A stretch of 64,000 nt of DNA from Actinoallomurus iriomotensis (GCF_030269445.1 NZ_BSTJ01000001.1:211898-275897), one strand, 5' to 3'; shown: positions 1 through 8,985, counted from the first letter of the stretch. Notes: a model not told the origin generated them from the sequence alone. Translations and numbers: made by a program.

Positions 1-203
1 AGACCGATGAGCGTGACACGCGGGTGGGCCTCGAGCACGGCCGCGGCGTGCCCGCCGAGGCCGAGGGTCGCGTCGACGAAGAACACGTCCTCATCGGAGG
101 GCGTCGACAGGGCCGGCCCCAGCAGTGCCAGGATCCGGTCGAGCATGACCGGCACGTGCCCCGTCGCGCGTGGTCCCCCCTCGCGCTCTTCGTCGCCTCG
201 CAT
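1..203 (-). CDS. rsmH: 16S rRNA (cytosine1402-N4)-methyltransferase RsmH, N-terminal fragment
   Basis: RsmH (MraW) is an S-adenosylmethionine-dependent enzyme that methylates N4 of C1402 in the 16S rRNA P site. Only the first 67 codons are inside the window; the gene runs off the left edge. The visible N-terminus has the family signature HVPVMLDRIL, followed by the SAM-binding motif VDATLGLGGHAAAVLEAHP. The ATG at 203-201 has a GAGAGGT Shine-Dalgarno just upstream. It lies downstream of mraZ on the same strand, the standard opening of the division/cell-wall (dcw) cluster, so it is probably under MraZ control. Identity is clear despite truncation by the window edge. Confidence 0.93.
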   Translation of the reverse strand, partial: MRGDEEREGGPRATGHVPVMLDRILALLGPALSTPSDEDVFFVDATLGLGGHAAAVLEAHPRVTLIG

Positions 204-526
204 CGAGTACCTCTCACATGACGCCACTGCTCGCGGACGGCGCTGATGCCGCGCTCGCCTGCTGGTCCGCCGTACCGGAGGCGCGCATAAGGCAACCCCG
301 GACGGCCGATGCGGACTCGCACGGGACGCGATCGCCCCGATGCGCTCTGCGGCTCACCGCTCAATGGCTTCTTCGCCGGCCCCCGTTACGGACTTCGCCC
401 GGCCAGGTCCCCATCCGCTGTTCCGTGGAGGAAGATGTGCTACGGCCATCTGGCACCGGGGAAGGTGCGCCAGTTGGGAGCGGGTGGAGACCTCGCCGAA
501 CGGATCCGCGACCGGCGATGGTGCGG
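204..526. other. mraZ-rsmH intergenic region
   Basis: This is 323 bases between mraZ and rsmH. I see no convincing open frame with actinobacterial codon bias, no strong terminator hairpin and no obvious promoter pair, only the rsmH ribosome-binding site at its end. It is probably transcribed as mraZ-rsmH leader sequence. Confidence 0.5.
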
Positions 527-958
527 TCAGAGAATTCCGGGCAGCACCTCCTCGGACAGATCGGAGAACTGTGGCTCCTGCTCCGCCAGGTAGGTCTCCC
601 ACGCGGTCGCGTCCCAGATCTCCAAGCGCGTGTTGGCTCCGATGACGGCGCAGTCGCGGCTCAGGCCGGCGTACGCGCGCAGAGCCGGTGGAATGGTGAT
701 CCGCCCCTGTTTGTCGGGAACCTCATCTGAGGCGCTGGCGAAGAAGACCCGGCTGTAGTCCCGGACGGCCTTGGCGGTGACCGGTGCGGTGCGAAGCGCC
801 TCGGTGATGCGCTGGAACTCCGCCTCAGGAAAGACGTAGAGGCAGCGCTCCTGACCCTTCGTGATCACCAATCCCCCCGAGAGCTCCTCGCGGTACTTCG
901 CCGGCAGGAACAGCCGTCCCTTGTCGTCAAGGCGCGGTGAATGAGTGCCGAGGAACAT
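527..958 (-). CDS. mraZ: Transcriptional regulator MraZ
   Basis: MraZ is an AbrB-fold DNA-binding protein that forms a ring and represses the dcw operon, including its own promoter. The 143-residue product is normal length and carries the two tandem SpoVT-AbrB-like repeats. The first is [21 protein letters not shown] near residues 1-21; the second is around residues 81-105 with the core [18 protein letters not shown]. The ATG lies 40 bases downstream of a four-unit MraZ box (998-1032), and rsmH follows on the same strand. Both position and box strongly support autoregulation. I see nothing missing. Confidence 0.97.
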   Translation of the reverse strand: MFLGTHSPRLDDKGRLFLPAKYREELSGGLVITKGQERCLYVFPEAEFQRITEALRTAPVTAKAVRDYSRVFFASASDEVPDKQGRITIPPALRAYAGLSRDCAVIGANTRLEIWDATAWETYLAEQEPQFSDLSEEVLPGIL

Positions 959-997
959 CCGGCCTCACCTCCGCCCCCCGTGAGGCCATGCACCCTG

Positions 998-1032
998 CCC
1001 CACGGCGCCCCACTCTACTCCACTCTGCCCCA
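998..1032 (-). promoter_or_regulatory. MraZ box: four TGGNG repeats at 10-bp spacing
   Basis: On the minus strand there are four pentamers, TGGGG (1032-1028), TGGAG (1022-1018), TGGGG (1012-1008) and TGGGG (1002-998), each separated by exactly five bases. This is the known MraZ operator architecture (TGGGN direct repeats with 5-nt spacers, one per helical turn). The array sits 40-74 bases upstream of the mraZ ATG. Confidence 0.93.
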
Positions 1033-1039
1033 CGGTCAA
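1012..1039 (-). promoter_or_regulatory. Putative mraZ promoter embedded in MraZ box
   Basis: On the minus strand, TTGACC (1039-1034) and TAGAGT (1017-1012, fits TANNNT) are separated by 16 bases. The -10 element and spacer lie inside the MraZ repeats, so bound MraZ would block RNA polymerase. The assignment is from consensus only; no transcription start is known. Confidence 0.55.
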
Positions 1040-1095
1040 CGACCAAAACGCCTGGCTCGCGGCGTTCTCCACGACAAAGCCGCAGGTCAGAGAGG

Positions 1096-1110
1096 TGGAG
1101 CAGTGTGGGG
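1096..1110 (+). promoter_or_regulatory. Second, two-unit MraZ-like site on the opposite strand
   Basis: TGGAG (1096-1100), five bases, then TGGGG (1106-1110) reads on the plus strand, that is, towards moxR. It has the same unit and spacing as the main MraZ box but only two units. It may be a weak extra MraZ site; chance occurrence in GC-rich DNA is possible. Confidence 0.35.
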
Positions 1111-1461
1111 CGTCCACGACGCCGCCGACGGCGGTCACGAACGAGCCGCGGCGCATTGAGAACACGGAAGGCGCCGAATGACGGGAAACACACGAACCTC
1201 GCGCGCCCGATGGAGCGGAGTGGGGAATCTGAAATGGCGCGTGAATCCGATAAGGCCCGGATGCGGCCGTTAGCCGGATCGAGGGTTACTCTCCTGCACG
1301 GGGCATCGCACCAACCAGCCCAAAAGACGTACTGTCGGTGCAACACAACAACATGAACAAACCGGATGGAGCTCCCCATCCGCATCCGTGTGCGACGGGG
1401 CCGGGCCGACGCGGACCGGCGGCGGGCCGCGTGGCCGGACGGATGGCCCGAGGAGGGGTTA

Positions 1462-2442
1462 GTGGCAGTCAGCACACACGGTGACGTCGGACGGGGGCTG
1501 GAAGGCCTCGCGAAGATCTCGGGCCGGATCTCCGGGGCCATCGAGTCCGTCATCGAGGGCAAGCCGGATGTGGTGCGGCTCGCGCTCACCGTTCTTCTCG
1601 CCGAGGGCCACCTGCTCATCGAGGACGTGCCCGGCGTCGGCAAGACGATGCTCGCCAAGGCGCTCGCCCGCTCCATCGACTGCTCGGTGCGGCGCATCCA
1701 GTTCACCCCCGACCTGCTGCCGAGCGACATCACCGGCGTGAGCGCCTACAACCAGGAGCGACGGGAGTTCGAGTTCAAGCCGGGTCCGGTGTTCGCCAAC
1801 ATCGTGGTGGGCGACGAGATCAACCGCGCCTCCCCCAAGACGCAGTCCGCGCTCCTGGAGTGCATGGAGGAGCGCCAGGTCACCGTGGACGGCCACACGT
1901 ACGGTCTGGACGGGCCGTTCATGGTCATCGCGACCCAGAACCCGGTCGAGATGGAGGGCACCTACCCGCTCCCGGAGGCCCAGCGCGACCGCTTCACCGC
2001 CCGCATCTCGATGGGCTACCCCGCGCCCGGCGCGGAACTGGAGATGCTCGACGTGCACGGCCGGACCTCTCCGCTGGAGGACCTGTCCCCGGTGGCGCGG
2101 GCCGGTGACGTACGGGAGCTGATCGAGCTCGTCCGCAACGTGCACGTCTCCACCTCCGTGCGCAACTACGCCATCGCCCTGGTCACCGCCACCCGTGAGC
2201 ACCCCGAGCTACGCCTCGGCGCCTCGCCGCGGGCGACGCTTCACCTCGTACGGGCCGCTCGCGCGTACGCGGCGCTGGAGGACCGGGACTACGTCCTGCC
2301 CGACGACCTGCAGTACCTGGCCGGGCCGGTGCTCGCTCACCGGCTCCTGCCGACCGCCGAGGCCCAGGTCGAACGCCGTCTGCCCGAACACGTGGTCGCC
2401 GAGCTGGTCGCCCACGTGCCGGTGCCCGACCCCCGGCGCTAG
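1462..2442 (+). CDS. MoxR-family AAA+ ATPase
   Basis: MoxR ATPases are chaperone-like AAA+ proteins that act with DUF58/VWA partners in maturation or assembly of protein complexes. The 326-residue product has a Walker A motif (EDVPGVGKTML), a Walker B region (IVVGDEINRASPKTQSALLE) and the sensor-like segment ATQNPVEMEGTYPLPEAQRDR. I chose GTG 1462 because AGGAGG at 1451-1456 is well placed; an ATG at 1366 would add 32 unconserved arginine-rich residues. Its stop overlaps the DUF58 start by one base (TAGTG), so the three-gene moxR-DUF58-tgpA set is an operon with coupled translation. The exact client is unknown. Confidence 0.93.
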   Translation: MAVSTHGDVGRGLEGLAKISGRISGAIESVIEGKPDVVRLALTVLLAEGHLLIEDVPGVGKTMLAKALARSIDCSVRRIQFTPDLLPSDITGVSAYNQERREFEFKPGPVFANIVVGDEINRASPKTQSALLECMEERQVTVDGHTYGLDGPFMVIATQNPVEMEGTYPLPEAQRDRFTARISMGYPAPGAELEMLDVHGRTSPLEDLSPVARAGDVRELIELVRNVHVSTSVRNYAIALVTATREHPELRLGASPRATLHLVRAARAYAALEDRDYVLPDDLQYLAGPVLAHRLLPTAEAQVERRLPEHVVAELVAHVPVPDPRR

Positions 2443-3851
2443 TGGACGTGCCGACGAGCCGCGGCACCGGGGGCGCGGGGCCGTTCCGGCCGTGGCGCGC
2501 CGTCCGCAGGGCGCTCGGTTCGCTGACCACTCGCGGCCGGTCGTTCGTCGCTGCGGGCATCACCGCGATCGCCTGCGCGTTCATCCTGGGCGAGCGCGAC
2601 CTGCTGCGGGCGGGCGTGCTCATCCTCGCGCTGCCCCTGCTGTCGGGGGTGGTCGTGTCGCGGACGCGCTACCGGCTCTCGTGCACGCGCCGCGCCGAGC
2701 CGTCACGGCTGCCCGTGGGGCACGAGGCCCAGGTCGGCGTCGTCCTGCAGAACATCTCGCGGCTGCCGACGGGCATCCTGCTCGTGGAGGACCAGGTCCC
2801 GTACACGCTCGGCGACCGCGCGCGCTTCGTCGTCGACCGGATCGAGCCCGGCGGCGGGCGGGAGATGGTCTACCGGATCCGCCCGGACGTACGGGGCCGC
2901 TACCAGGTCGGGCCGCTGCTGGTACGGCTCGCCGACCCGTTCGGCCTGGTGGAGCTGGCCCGGTCGTTCACGACCTCCAACCGGCTGACGGTCACGCCGC
3001 CGATCGTGCCGCTGCCGCACGGCCGGCTGACCGGCTCGTGGACGGGCGGCGGCGAGAGCCGGGCCCGGACGATCTCCACCGCGGGAGAGGACGACGTCGC
3101 GCCGCGGGAGTACCGTCACGGCGACGACCTGCGGCGGGTGCACTGGCGCTCGACGGCCCGGCGCGGCGAGCTGATGGTCCGGCGCGAGGAACAGCAGTGG
3201 CAGAGCCGCGGCACCCTCTTCCTCGACACCCGCCGGATCGCGCACTGGGGCGACGGGGCCTCTTCCTCCTTCGAGCAGGCGGTGTCGGTCGCCGCCTCGA
3301 TCGGCGTGCAGCTCGGACGTGAGGGACTCGGCCTGCGGTACGTCACGGACGAGGGCGAGACGTTCTCCCCCACCACCGCCTTCGAAGGCGCGCTGCTGGA
3401 CTCGCTGGCGGTCGCCCGCACCTCCACCGGCCGGTCGCTGCGGACCGGCCTGGCCGCGCTGCGCACCACGGCGCGCGACGGCGACGGCCTGGTCGTGGGC
3501 GTCTTCGGCCGGCTGACCGCCGAGGACGTGCAGGACGTGGCCCGGTCCCGGCAGGGCACCGCCACGTGCGTCGCGGTGCTGGTCGGGGACGAGGAGCACG
3601 CGGCGGCACGGGCGGCCTCGGTGCTGCGCGCGGCGGGCTGGCGGGTACTTACGGTCGACTCGGCGGCCTCCCTGCCGGCCGCGTGGGCCGGAGCGGACCA
3701 GGCGTCGGAGAACTCGCGGCTGCGGGCGGTACGGGACCGCGCGGGCGCCGGGCCGGCCACGCCGGCGAACGGCTCGGCGGCCGACGTGAACGGGGCCGGT
3801 ACGGACGGAGCGGGCCGGGGAGTCCAGGGAGCCCAGGGAGAAACGCCATGA
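2442..3851 (+). CDS. DUF58 domain protein (MoxR partner)
   Basis: DUF58 proteins are membrane-associated partners of MoxR ATPases; a biochemical activity has not been settled. This 469-residue protein has two hydrophobic segments near residues 35-70 and the diagnostic DUF58 block EYRHGDDLRRVHWRSTARR near residues 223-241, followed by GELMVRREEQQ. The C-terminal tail (about residue 420 onward) is a low-complexity Ala/Gly/Asn-rich extension. The GTG start overlaps the moxR stop by one base, and its own TGA overlaps the tgpA ATG (ATGA), so all three proteins are likely made together. Confidence 0.9.
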   Translation: MDVPTSRGTGGAGPFRPWRAVRRALGSLTTRGRSFVAAGITAIACAFILGERDLLRAGVLILALPLLSGVVVSRTRYRLSCTRRAEPSRLPVGHEAQVGVVLQNISRLPTGILLVEDQVPYTLGDRARFVVDRIEPGGGREMVYRIRPDVRGRYQVGPLLVRLADPFGLVELARSFTTSNRLTVTPPIVPLPHGRLTGSWTGGGESRARTISTAGEDDVAPREYRHGDDLRRVHWRSTARRGELMVRREEQQWQSRGTLFLDTRRIAHWGDGASSSFEQAVSVAASIGVQLGREGLGLRYVTDEGETFSPTTAFEGALLDSLAVARTSTGRSLRTGLAALRTTARDGDGLVVGVFGRLTAEDVQDVARSRQGTATCVAVLVGDEEHAAARAASVLRAAGWRVLTVDSAASLPAAWAGADQASENSRLRAVRDRAGAGPATPANGSAADVNGAGTDGAGRGVQGAQGETP

Positions 3852-6241
3852 GGCTGCGGCTGACGATCGTGGCGTGTGTGGCCACGCTGCTGGGGACGGT
3901 CGGGCTCTACCCGCTGTACGAGTCCGGCGGATGGTTCGGCACCGGGTGCGGCGCGATCCTGGTGGTGGGGGTCGCCGGGGCGCTCACCCGGCGGTTCCGC
4001 GTGGCGGCCGCGCTGTGCCCGCTGATCGGGCTGGCCGCCCTGTTCCTCTACCTCACCGTGCGGTTCGCCGCCGGGCAGGCGCTGCTCGCCGTCGTCCCGA
4101 CGCCCTCCTCCACGGCGCGGCTCGGCCGGCTGCTCGGCGAGGGCTGGCACGACGCGAACGCCTACGCGGCGCCGGTGCCGATGCTGCCCGCCATCAACAT
4201 GCTCACGAGCACGGGCATCGGACTGGTCGCCGTCCTCATCGACTTCCTGGCGGTGCGCGCACGCCGGGCGGCGCTCGCGGGGCTCCCGCTCCTGGCGATC
4301 TACAGTGTGCCGGCGGCGGTGCGCCAGCAGACGGCCGGCTGGCTGGCGTTCCTGCTGAGCGCGGGCGGGTACCTCGGGCTCCTGGTCTCGGACGCCCGGG
4401 ACCAGCTCGCCGGCTGGGGCCGGGCGGTGTTCACCGCCCGCTGGTCGGCGGCCGTCCCCGCCGGCGAACGGCCGGACTCCAGCCCGCTCGCGGCCGCCGG
4501 GCGCCGCATCGGGCTGGCCGCGGTGGCGGTCGCGATCGTGCTGCCGTTCGCGGTGCCCGGCATCGAACCGCGCGGGCTGCTCGGCATCGGCGGGAACGGC
4601 GGCTCCGGATCCGGGAAGGGCTCCGGTTCGATCACCGGCCTGGACGCCCTGAACCCGCTCGTGAGCGTACGGCGCCAGCTCGTACGCGAGGGGGACGCCG
4701 AGGTGCTGAAGTACCGCACCACGGACGGCGGCGCACCGGACTACCTGCGGATGTACTCCCTCGACCGGTTCAACGGCGAGACGTGGTCGATCGGGCCGCT
4801 GCGCGCCGGGCAGGACGGGCGGGTGGCGGACAAGGAGCTGCCCGCCGAACCGGGCACGGCCGCCATCCCCGCGCGTGCGGTGACCACGAACATCAGCATC
4901 GACTCGCGGGTGCACGGGCTGGACGTGCTGCCGATGCCGTACCCGCCCACCAAGGTGAACATCAAGGGCGACTGGCGGGTCGACCCCCGGTCGCTGACGG
5001 TGTTCTCCACGCACGACTCGGCGGGCGGCCGGTCGTACACGGTGACGAGCATCCGCCCCGAGCCGACGTACCAGGAGCTGGTGACCGAGGCCGCCCCACC
5101 GGACTCGATCACCTCGCGGTACCTGGCGGTGCCCGACTCGGTCGGCGACGACGTCGCCAAGCTGGCCGCCCAGCTGACCGCGGGCGCGTCGACGCCGTAC
5201 GAGCAGGCGGTCAAGCTGCAGGACTGGTTCACCAAGCCGGGGAACTTCACCTACAGCCTCACCACGCCTCCGCCGCGGCGCGGTAACGCGCTGCGGGACT
5301 TCCTGTTCACCTCCCGTACGGGGTACTGCGAGCAGTTCGCCTCGTCGATGGCGGTGCTGGCCCGCATTCTCGGCATCCCGGCTCGCGTCGGCATGGGGTA
5401 CACCGCCGGCACCCAGCAGTCGAACGGCGAGTGGTTGGTGCGCACGAAGGACGCCCACGCGTGGCCGGAGCTGTACTTCACCGGCGTCGGCTGGCTGCGG
5501 TTCGAGCCCACGCCCGGTGGCGACGGCGGGCAGGGCAGCGCCACCGTGCCGTCGTACACGGCTCCGCAGCTGCTGCCCGGCGCGCCGGGCAGCGACCCGG
5601 AGACCCAGCTCCCGACGACCGGCTCGGGCTCGGGGTCCGCCCAGTCGTCCGCGCCGACCGTCCCACGGCACCGCACCGACACTCTGGCCGACTCGCGGGC
5701 GGCGCCGGGCGCCGTACCGGAGTCGCACACGTCGCAGCTGCCGGTCACGTGGCTGCTGATCGGTCTGGTGGTGGTGCTCCTGCTGCTGACCCCGGTCACC
5801 CTGCGGGCGCTCACCCGCGCGCGGCGGTGGCGCCGGGCGAAGACCGACGTCGCGGTGGCCCACGCCGCCTGGGACGAACTGCGCGCGGACGCGGCCGACC
5901 ACCGGCTCCGGTGGCCGGCGAGCGAGACACCACGCGCGACGGGCCGGCGGCTGACCGAGACCCTCGCGCTGGAGGGGGCCGCGGCGGAGGCCCTGACGCG
6001 ACTGGCACGGGCGGAGGAACGGGCGCGCTACGCGCCGTCGACCGAGCGCCTGGCGACGCCGCGCGAGGATGTGCGCCTGCTGCGGGCGGCGCTCCGCGCC
6101 CGGGCGAGCCGGCGGGTGCGGTGGCGCGCCCGCCTGTTCCCGCCGTCGGCCACCATGAGCCTGCGGAGCGCGGGCACCCGGATCATGGACGTCTTCGAGT
6201 GGCTGGATGTGGCCACACCGCGCCGCCGCCGTCCGACCTGA
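3848..6241 (+). CDS. TgpA-like membrane transglutaminase-fold protein
   Basis: The 797-residue membrane protein matches the TgpA/DUF3488-transglutaminase-DUF4129 architecture. About six or seven hydrophobic helices occupy the first 230 residues. A large extracytoplasmic region follows with the transglutaminase core: Cys in TGYCEQFASSMAVL and His in TKDAHAWPELYF, the expected Cys-His pair. A proline/serine-rich linker leads to one more helix (VTWLLIGLVVVLLLLTPVTL) and a cytoplasmic DUF4129-type tail. Homologues are encoded with moxR and DUF58 genes in many actinobacteria and are thought to act on cell-envelope proteins or peptides; the substrate is unknown. Start ATG 3848 overlaps the DUF58 stop by four bases. 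Confidence 0.9.
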   Translation: MRLRLTIVACVATLLGTVGLYPLYESGGWFGTGCGAILVVGVAGALTRRFRVAAALCPLIGLAALFLYLTVRFAAGQALLAVVPTPSSTARLGRLLGEGWHDANAYAAPVPMLPAINMLTSTGIGLVAVLIDFLAVRARRAALAGLPLLAIYSVPAAVRQQTAGWLAFLLSAGGYLGLLVSDARDQLAGWGRAVFTARWSAAVPAGERPDSSPLAAAGRRIGLAAVAVAIVLPFAVPGIEPRGLLGIGGNGGSGSGKGSGSITGLDALNPLVSVRRQLVREGDAEVLKYRTTDGGAPDYLRMYSLDRFNGETWSIGPLRAGQDGRVADKELPAEPGTAAIPARAVTTNISIDSRVHGLDVLPMPYPPTKVNIKGDWRVDPRSLTVFSTHDSAGGRSYTVTSIRPEPTYQELVTEAAPPDSITSRYLAVPDSVGDDVAKLAAQLTAGASTPYEQAVKLQDWFTKPGNFTYSLTTPPPRRGNALRDFLFTSRTGYCEQFASSMAVLARILGIPARVGMGYTAGTQQSNGEWLVRTKDAHAWPELYFTGVGWLRFEPTPGGDGGQGSATVPSYTAPQLLPGAPGSDPETQLPTTGSGSGSAQSSAPTVPRHRTDTLADSRAAPGAVPESHTSQLPVTWLLIGLVVVLLLLTPVTLRALTRARRWRRAKTDVAVAHAAWDELRADAADHRLRWPASETPRATGRRLTETLALEGAAAEALTRLARAEERARYAPSTERLATPREDVRLLRAALRARASRRVRWRARLFPPSATMSLRSAGTRIMDVFEWLDVATPRRRRPT

Positions 6242-6338
6242 GGGCCATCAGGGGGTGACGGCTCGCCGCCCCTCACCACGAACGCGTGGGCTCGCAGGCC
6301 TCAACCCCGGGGCGTGACGGGCGCGTCCAGGTCGAGTG

Positions 6339-6357
6339 AGGCCCCGGTCAGGGGCCT
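6339..6357. terminator. Hairpin between convergent tgpA and DUF3040 gene
   Basis: AGGCCCC-ggtca-GGGGCCT forms a perfect 7-bp stem with a 5-base loop. It overlaps the stop codon of the DUF3040 gene and follows tgpA, so it could terminate both convergent transcripts. There is no strong T tract, as is common in actinobacteria. Confidence 0.5.
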
Positions 6358-6746
6358 TCGTGGCGGCGGCGCCAGCGCTCCTCCATCCGTTCCATGAAGC
6401 TCGACTTCGGCCCGCGGGACGGCTTGGGCGATCGTTTCCGGGGGTCGGGCTCGGCGCCGATGCCGGTCATGCGCTTCCAGCTCGTCAGGCCCCAGGCGCA
6501 GCAGAAGACCATGAGGAGGAAGCCGGCGACGCTGATCACGATGCTGATCGGCATCGTGTTCAGGATCGGCCCCGCCATCACCACGATCAGGCCGAGGACG
6601 AAGCCGATCGCGGCCTTCCAGATCCTGCGCTTGTAGTGGACCTTCGGATCGGTCGAGCGGACCGCGGAAACGAACTTCGGGTCCTCGGCATACAGCGCAC
6701 GCTCGATCTGGTCGAGCTGGCGCTGCTCGTGGTCAGAGAGCGGCAC
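6348..6746 (-). CDS. DUF3040 membrane protein
   Basis: This 132-residue protein matches DUF3040, a small actinobacterial family of unknown function. It opens with the family signature PLSDHEQRQLDQIERALY, continues with basic residues (HYKRRIW), then has two adjacent hydrophobic helices (IGFVLGLIVVMAGPIL and ISIVISVAGFLLMVFCCAW) and a basic cytoplasmic tail. I chose GTG 6746 because GGGAGG lies four bases upstream and the signature begins there; a longer frame from 6887 adds non-conserved residues. It lies downstream of dinB in the same direction but 180 bases away, so co-transcription is uncertain. Confidence 0.85.
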   Translation of the reverse strand: MPLSDHEQRQLDQIERALYAEDPKFVSAVRSTDPKVHYKRRIWKAAIGFVLGLIVVMAGPILNTMPISIVISVAGFLLMVFCCAWGLTSWKRMTGIGAEPDPRKRSPKPSRGPKSSFMERMEERWRRRHEGP

Positions 6747-6929
6747 GGCGCCTCCCAAGGACAGCCCCGCGAAGGGTATACCCACGCCGGACGGAGACAT
6801 GGCTATCGGTGATATGCCCAGAATACGAGCCGCAACGACCGTGGGAAAGAAAACGCTCCCGCGTGTACGCGCCGATCGCCGAGTCAATCAGCATGTTCAC
6901 CGCACGTGGTCGCATTGGCCACACCGTCC

Positions 6930-8201
6930 TCACTTGTCACGAGGCGACTCCTTACCGTAGTACGCCCTGCGCTCGCCGTCCGGGCGCACCAGCGCGGCGG
7001 GGCGTACGGCTCCGGTGCCGAACCGACGGGCCGCGAGGTCCATGACCTGCTCGGCCTCGCGCCAGCCCGTCTCCGGCTCGTCCAGTGTGAGCTGGCGGGT
7101 GGCGTCATCGGCGGCAATGAGATTTTCGACACGTACTCCGACGAGCCGCAGCGGAATGTGCTCCAACCCGGACGCCTCGTACAGCGCGCACGCCGTGGCG
7201 TAGATCTCACGCGCCAGGTCGGTCGGCTCGTGCAGGGTGCGGGCGCGGCTGATCGTGGTGAAGTCGGCCCGGCGGAGCTTGACCGCGACCGTACGGCCGA
7301 CGTGGCCGGCGCCGCGCAGGCGCGCCCCCACCCGGTCGGACAGGCGCAGCAGCTCGCGCCGGATGGTCTCGGGGTCGGCGATGTCGACGTCGAAGGTCTC
7401 CTCCGCGCCGATGCTCTTGTCCTTGGCCGCGGAGACGACGGAGCGTTCGTCCCGGCCCCACGCGAGGTGGTGCAGGTGCTCCCCGGCCGCCTCTCCGACC
7501 TCGCGCCGGAGGGTGTCGAGCGGGGTCGCGGCCAGGTCGCCGACCGTGTGCAGGCCCAGGCGCAGCAGGATCTGCTCGGTACGCTCGCCCACGCCCCACA
7601 GCGCGGCGACGGGAAGCGGGTGCAGGAACTCCACGACGCCGTCGGCGGGCACGACGAGCAGGCCGTCGGGCTTGCACCGCGTCGAGGCCAGCTTGGCGAC
7701 GAACTTGGTGCTCGCGACGCCGACCGAGCAGGTGATGCCCTGCTGCTCGGCGACCTGCCGGCGGATCAGCCGCCCGATCTCGGCGGGCCGGCCGAGGCGG
7801 CGGAGCGCGCCGGTGACGTCGAGGAACGCCTCGTCGAGGGCGAGCGGCTCGACCAGCGGCGTGATGGAGCGGAAGATCTCCATGACTCCCGCCGAGACCG
7901 CGGCGTACTTGTCGTGCCGGGGCGGCAGGACGACCGCCTGCGGGCACAGCCGCCGGGCCCGGCTCATCGGCATCGCCGAGTGCACGCCGTACTTGCGCGC
8001 CTCGTACGACGCGGCGGCCACGACGCCGCGCCCGCCGGCGCCGCCGACGACCACGGGACGGCCGCGGAGCTCGGGGCGTTCGAGCAGCTCGACGCTCACG
8101 AAGAAGGCGTCCATGTCGACGTGCAGGATGCCGCAGCCGGTGTCGTCGCCCGGCGGCCCGGCCGGCGGCCCCGGCCGGTGCAGCTGCTGCTTGCGGCTCA
8201 C
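6930..8201 (-). CDS. dinB: DNA polymerase IV (Y-family translesion polymerase)
   Basis: DinB is a Y-family, error-prone polymerase that copies past damaged bases. The 423-residue protein has the palm motif HVDMDAFFVSVE near residue 27, the nucleotide-contacting YEARKYGV, and the catalytic acidic pair in LDEAFLDVTG. The helix-hairpin-helix and little-finger regions follow. A beta-clamp-binding peptide QLTLDEPE lies near the C-terminus, so access to the replication fork should be intact. The GTG start is followed by a proline/glycine-rich 25-residue leader. I saw no LexA-box-like site immediately upstream, so SOS control cannot be claimed. Confidence 0.95.
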   Translation of the reverse strand: MSRKQQLHRPGPPAGPPGDDTGCGILHVDMDAFFVSVELLERPELRGRPVVVGGAGGRGVVAAASYEARKYGVHSAMPMSRARRLCPQAVVLPPRHDKYAAVSAGVMEIFRSITPLVEPLALDEAFLDVTGALRRLGRPAEIGRLIRRQVAEQQGITCSVGVASTKFVAKLASTRCKPDGLLVVPADGVVEFLHPLPVAALWGVGERTEQILLRLGLHTVGDLAATPLDTLRREVGEAAGEHLHHLAWGRDERSVVSAAKDKSIGAEETFDVDIADPETIRRELLRLSDRVGARLRGAGHVGRTVAVKLRRADFTTISRARTLHEPTDLAREIYATACALYEASGLEHIPLRLVGVRVENLIAADDATRQLTLDEPETGWREAEQVMDLAARRFGTGAVRPAALVRPDGERRAYYGKESPRDK

Positions 8202-8241
8202 CTCGGTGTCCGACCGCGCACGGGAACCACGGGGTGGCCCG

Positions 8242-8985
8242 TCACCGTCGCCGGGCGAGGGCGTGGAGCTGGGTGGCCACGTCCTTCAGCACCGGATGCA
8301 TCGCGACCGCCCGCTCCAGGGCGAGGAGGTCTTCGGCCGCGCCGCGCTCGCCGTCGATCAGGCCGCTCGGCACCAGGTCGGTGAAGACGCGGACGCCGTG
8401 CACCTCGCCGACGCCCAGGCCGGAGCCCGCGATGAGCTCGGCCAGCATGCCGGAGGTGAACCTCCGGGGCATCGGGTCGTGCTCGCCCCACCGGCCCTGC
8501 GCGCTGGACAACAGCCGCCGCGCGTCGTCGAACCGGCCCGCGAGCGCCCGGTGCAGCACGGCGGCGACCTGGTTGGCCGCCAACACGCTCACCGCGCCTC
8601 CGGGGCGTACGGTGCGGGCGATGGAGGCCATCGCCGCGGCCGGGTCGTCGACGTATTCGAGCACGCTGTGGCACAGCACGAGGTCGGCGCTGTCGGGACC
8701 GACCGTCTCCAGCAGCCCGTCGGCGTCGCCCTGCAGCGCGCGGACCCGCACGCCCGCCTCGGCGGCGCGGCGCTCCAGCCCGGCGAGGGCGTCGGGGCTG
8801 GAGTCGACGACGGTGACGTGGTGGCCCAGCTCGGCGAGCGGCACGGCCAGCCCGCCGGTGCCTCCCCCGGCGTCGAGCACGTCGAGGGCGGTCCGGCCGG
8901 ACGCCTTGGCGCTGTCGTCGAGGACCTCGCGCAGAATCTCCCAGACGACGCCGCGCGCCGGACGCGTCCGCGGACGCTCGTTCAC
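8242..8985 (-). CDS. Class I SAM-dependent methyltransferase
   Basis: A 247-residue Rossmann-fold methyltransferase. Motif I is VLDAGGGTGGLAVPLAELGH near residue 37, motif II is the acidic VVDSSPDAL, and motif IV is LVLCHSVLEYVDDP. The C-terminal half is an unassigned substrate domain resembling the SmtA/CmoA-like group. The GTG at 8985 is preferred because GGGAGG sits four bases upstream; an ATG nine codons earlier is possible. It lies just upstream of dinB on the same strand (about 40 bases). The substrate (tRNA, small molecule or protein) cannot be told from the sequence. Confidence 0.87.
   Translation of the reverse strand: MNERPRTRPARGVVWEILREVLDDSAKASGRTALDVLDAGGGTGGLAVPLAELGHHVTVVDSSPDALAGLERRAAEAGVRVRALQGDADGLLETVGPDSADLVLCHSVLEYVDDPAAAMASIARTVRPGGAVSVLAANQVAAVLHRALAGRFDDARRLLSSAQGRWGEHDPMPRRFTSGMLAELIAGSGLGVGEVHGVRVFTDLVPSGLIDGERGAAEDLLALERAVAMHPVLKDVATQLHALARRR

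Larger units (their letters stand above)
959..1461. other. Divergent mraZ/moxR control region
   Basis: About 500 non-coding bases separate the divergent mraZ and moxR genes. They hold the MraZ box and overlapping promoter for mraZ (998-1039) and a second two-unit MraZ-like site on the other strand (1096-1110). Open frames here lack homologues I recognise and overlap the regulatory repeats, so I treat the stretch as regulatory. Confidence 0.6.

Noticed and set aside
1363-1382. CGGATGG...CCATCCG inverted repeat before moxR as an operator
   Set aside because: Seven-base arms in very GC-rich DNA and no regulator to match; too weak to call.
927-1733. 268-codon minus-strand frame over the mraZ/moxR control region
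   Set aside because: Low-complexity, overlaps the MraZ box and moxR; no homologue recognised.
3116-5902. 928-codon open frame on the minus strand opposite DUF58/tgpA
   Set aside because: Antisense shadow of real genes in high-GC DNA; arginine/glycine-rich, no domain, and the opposite strand has well-supported proteins.
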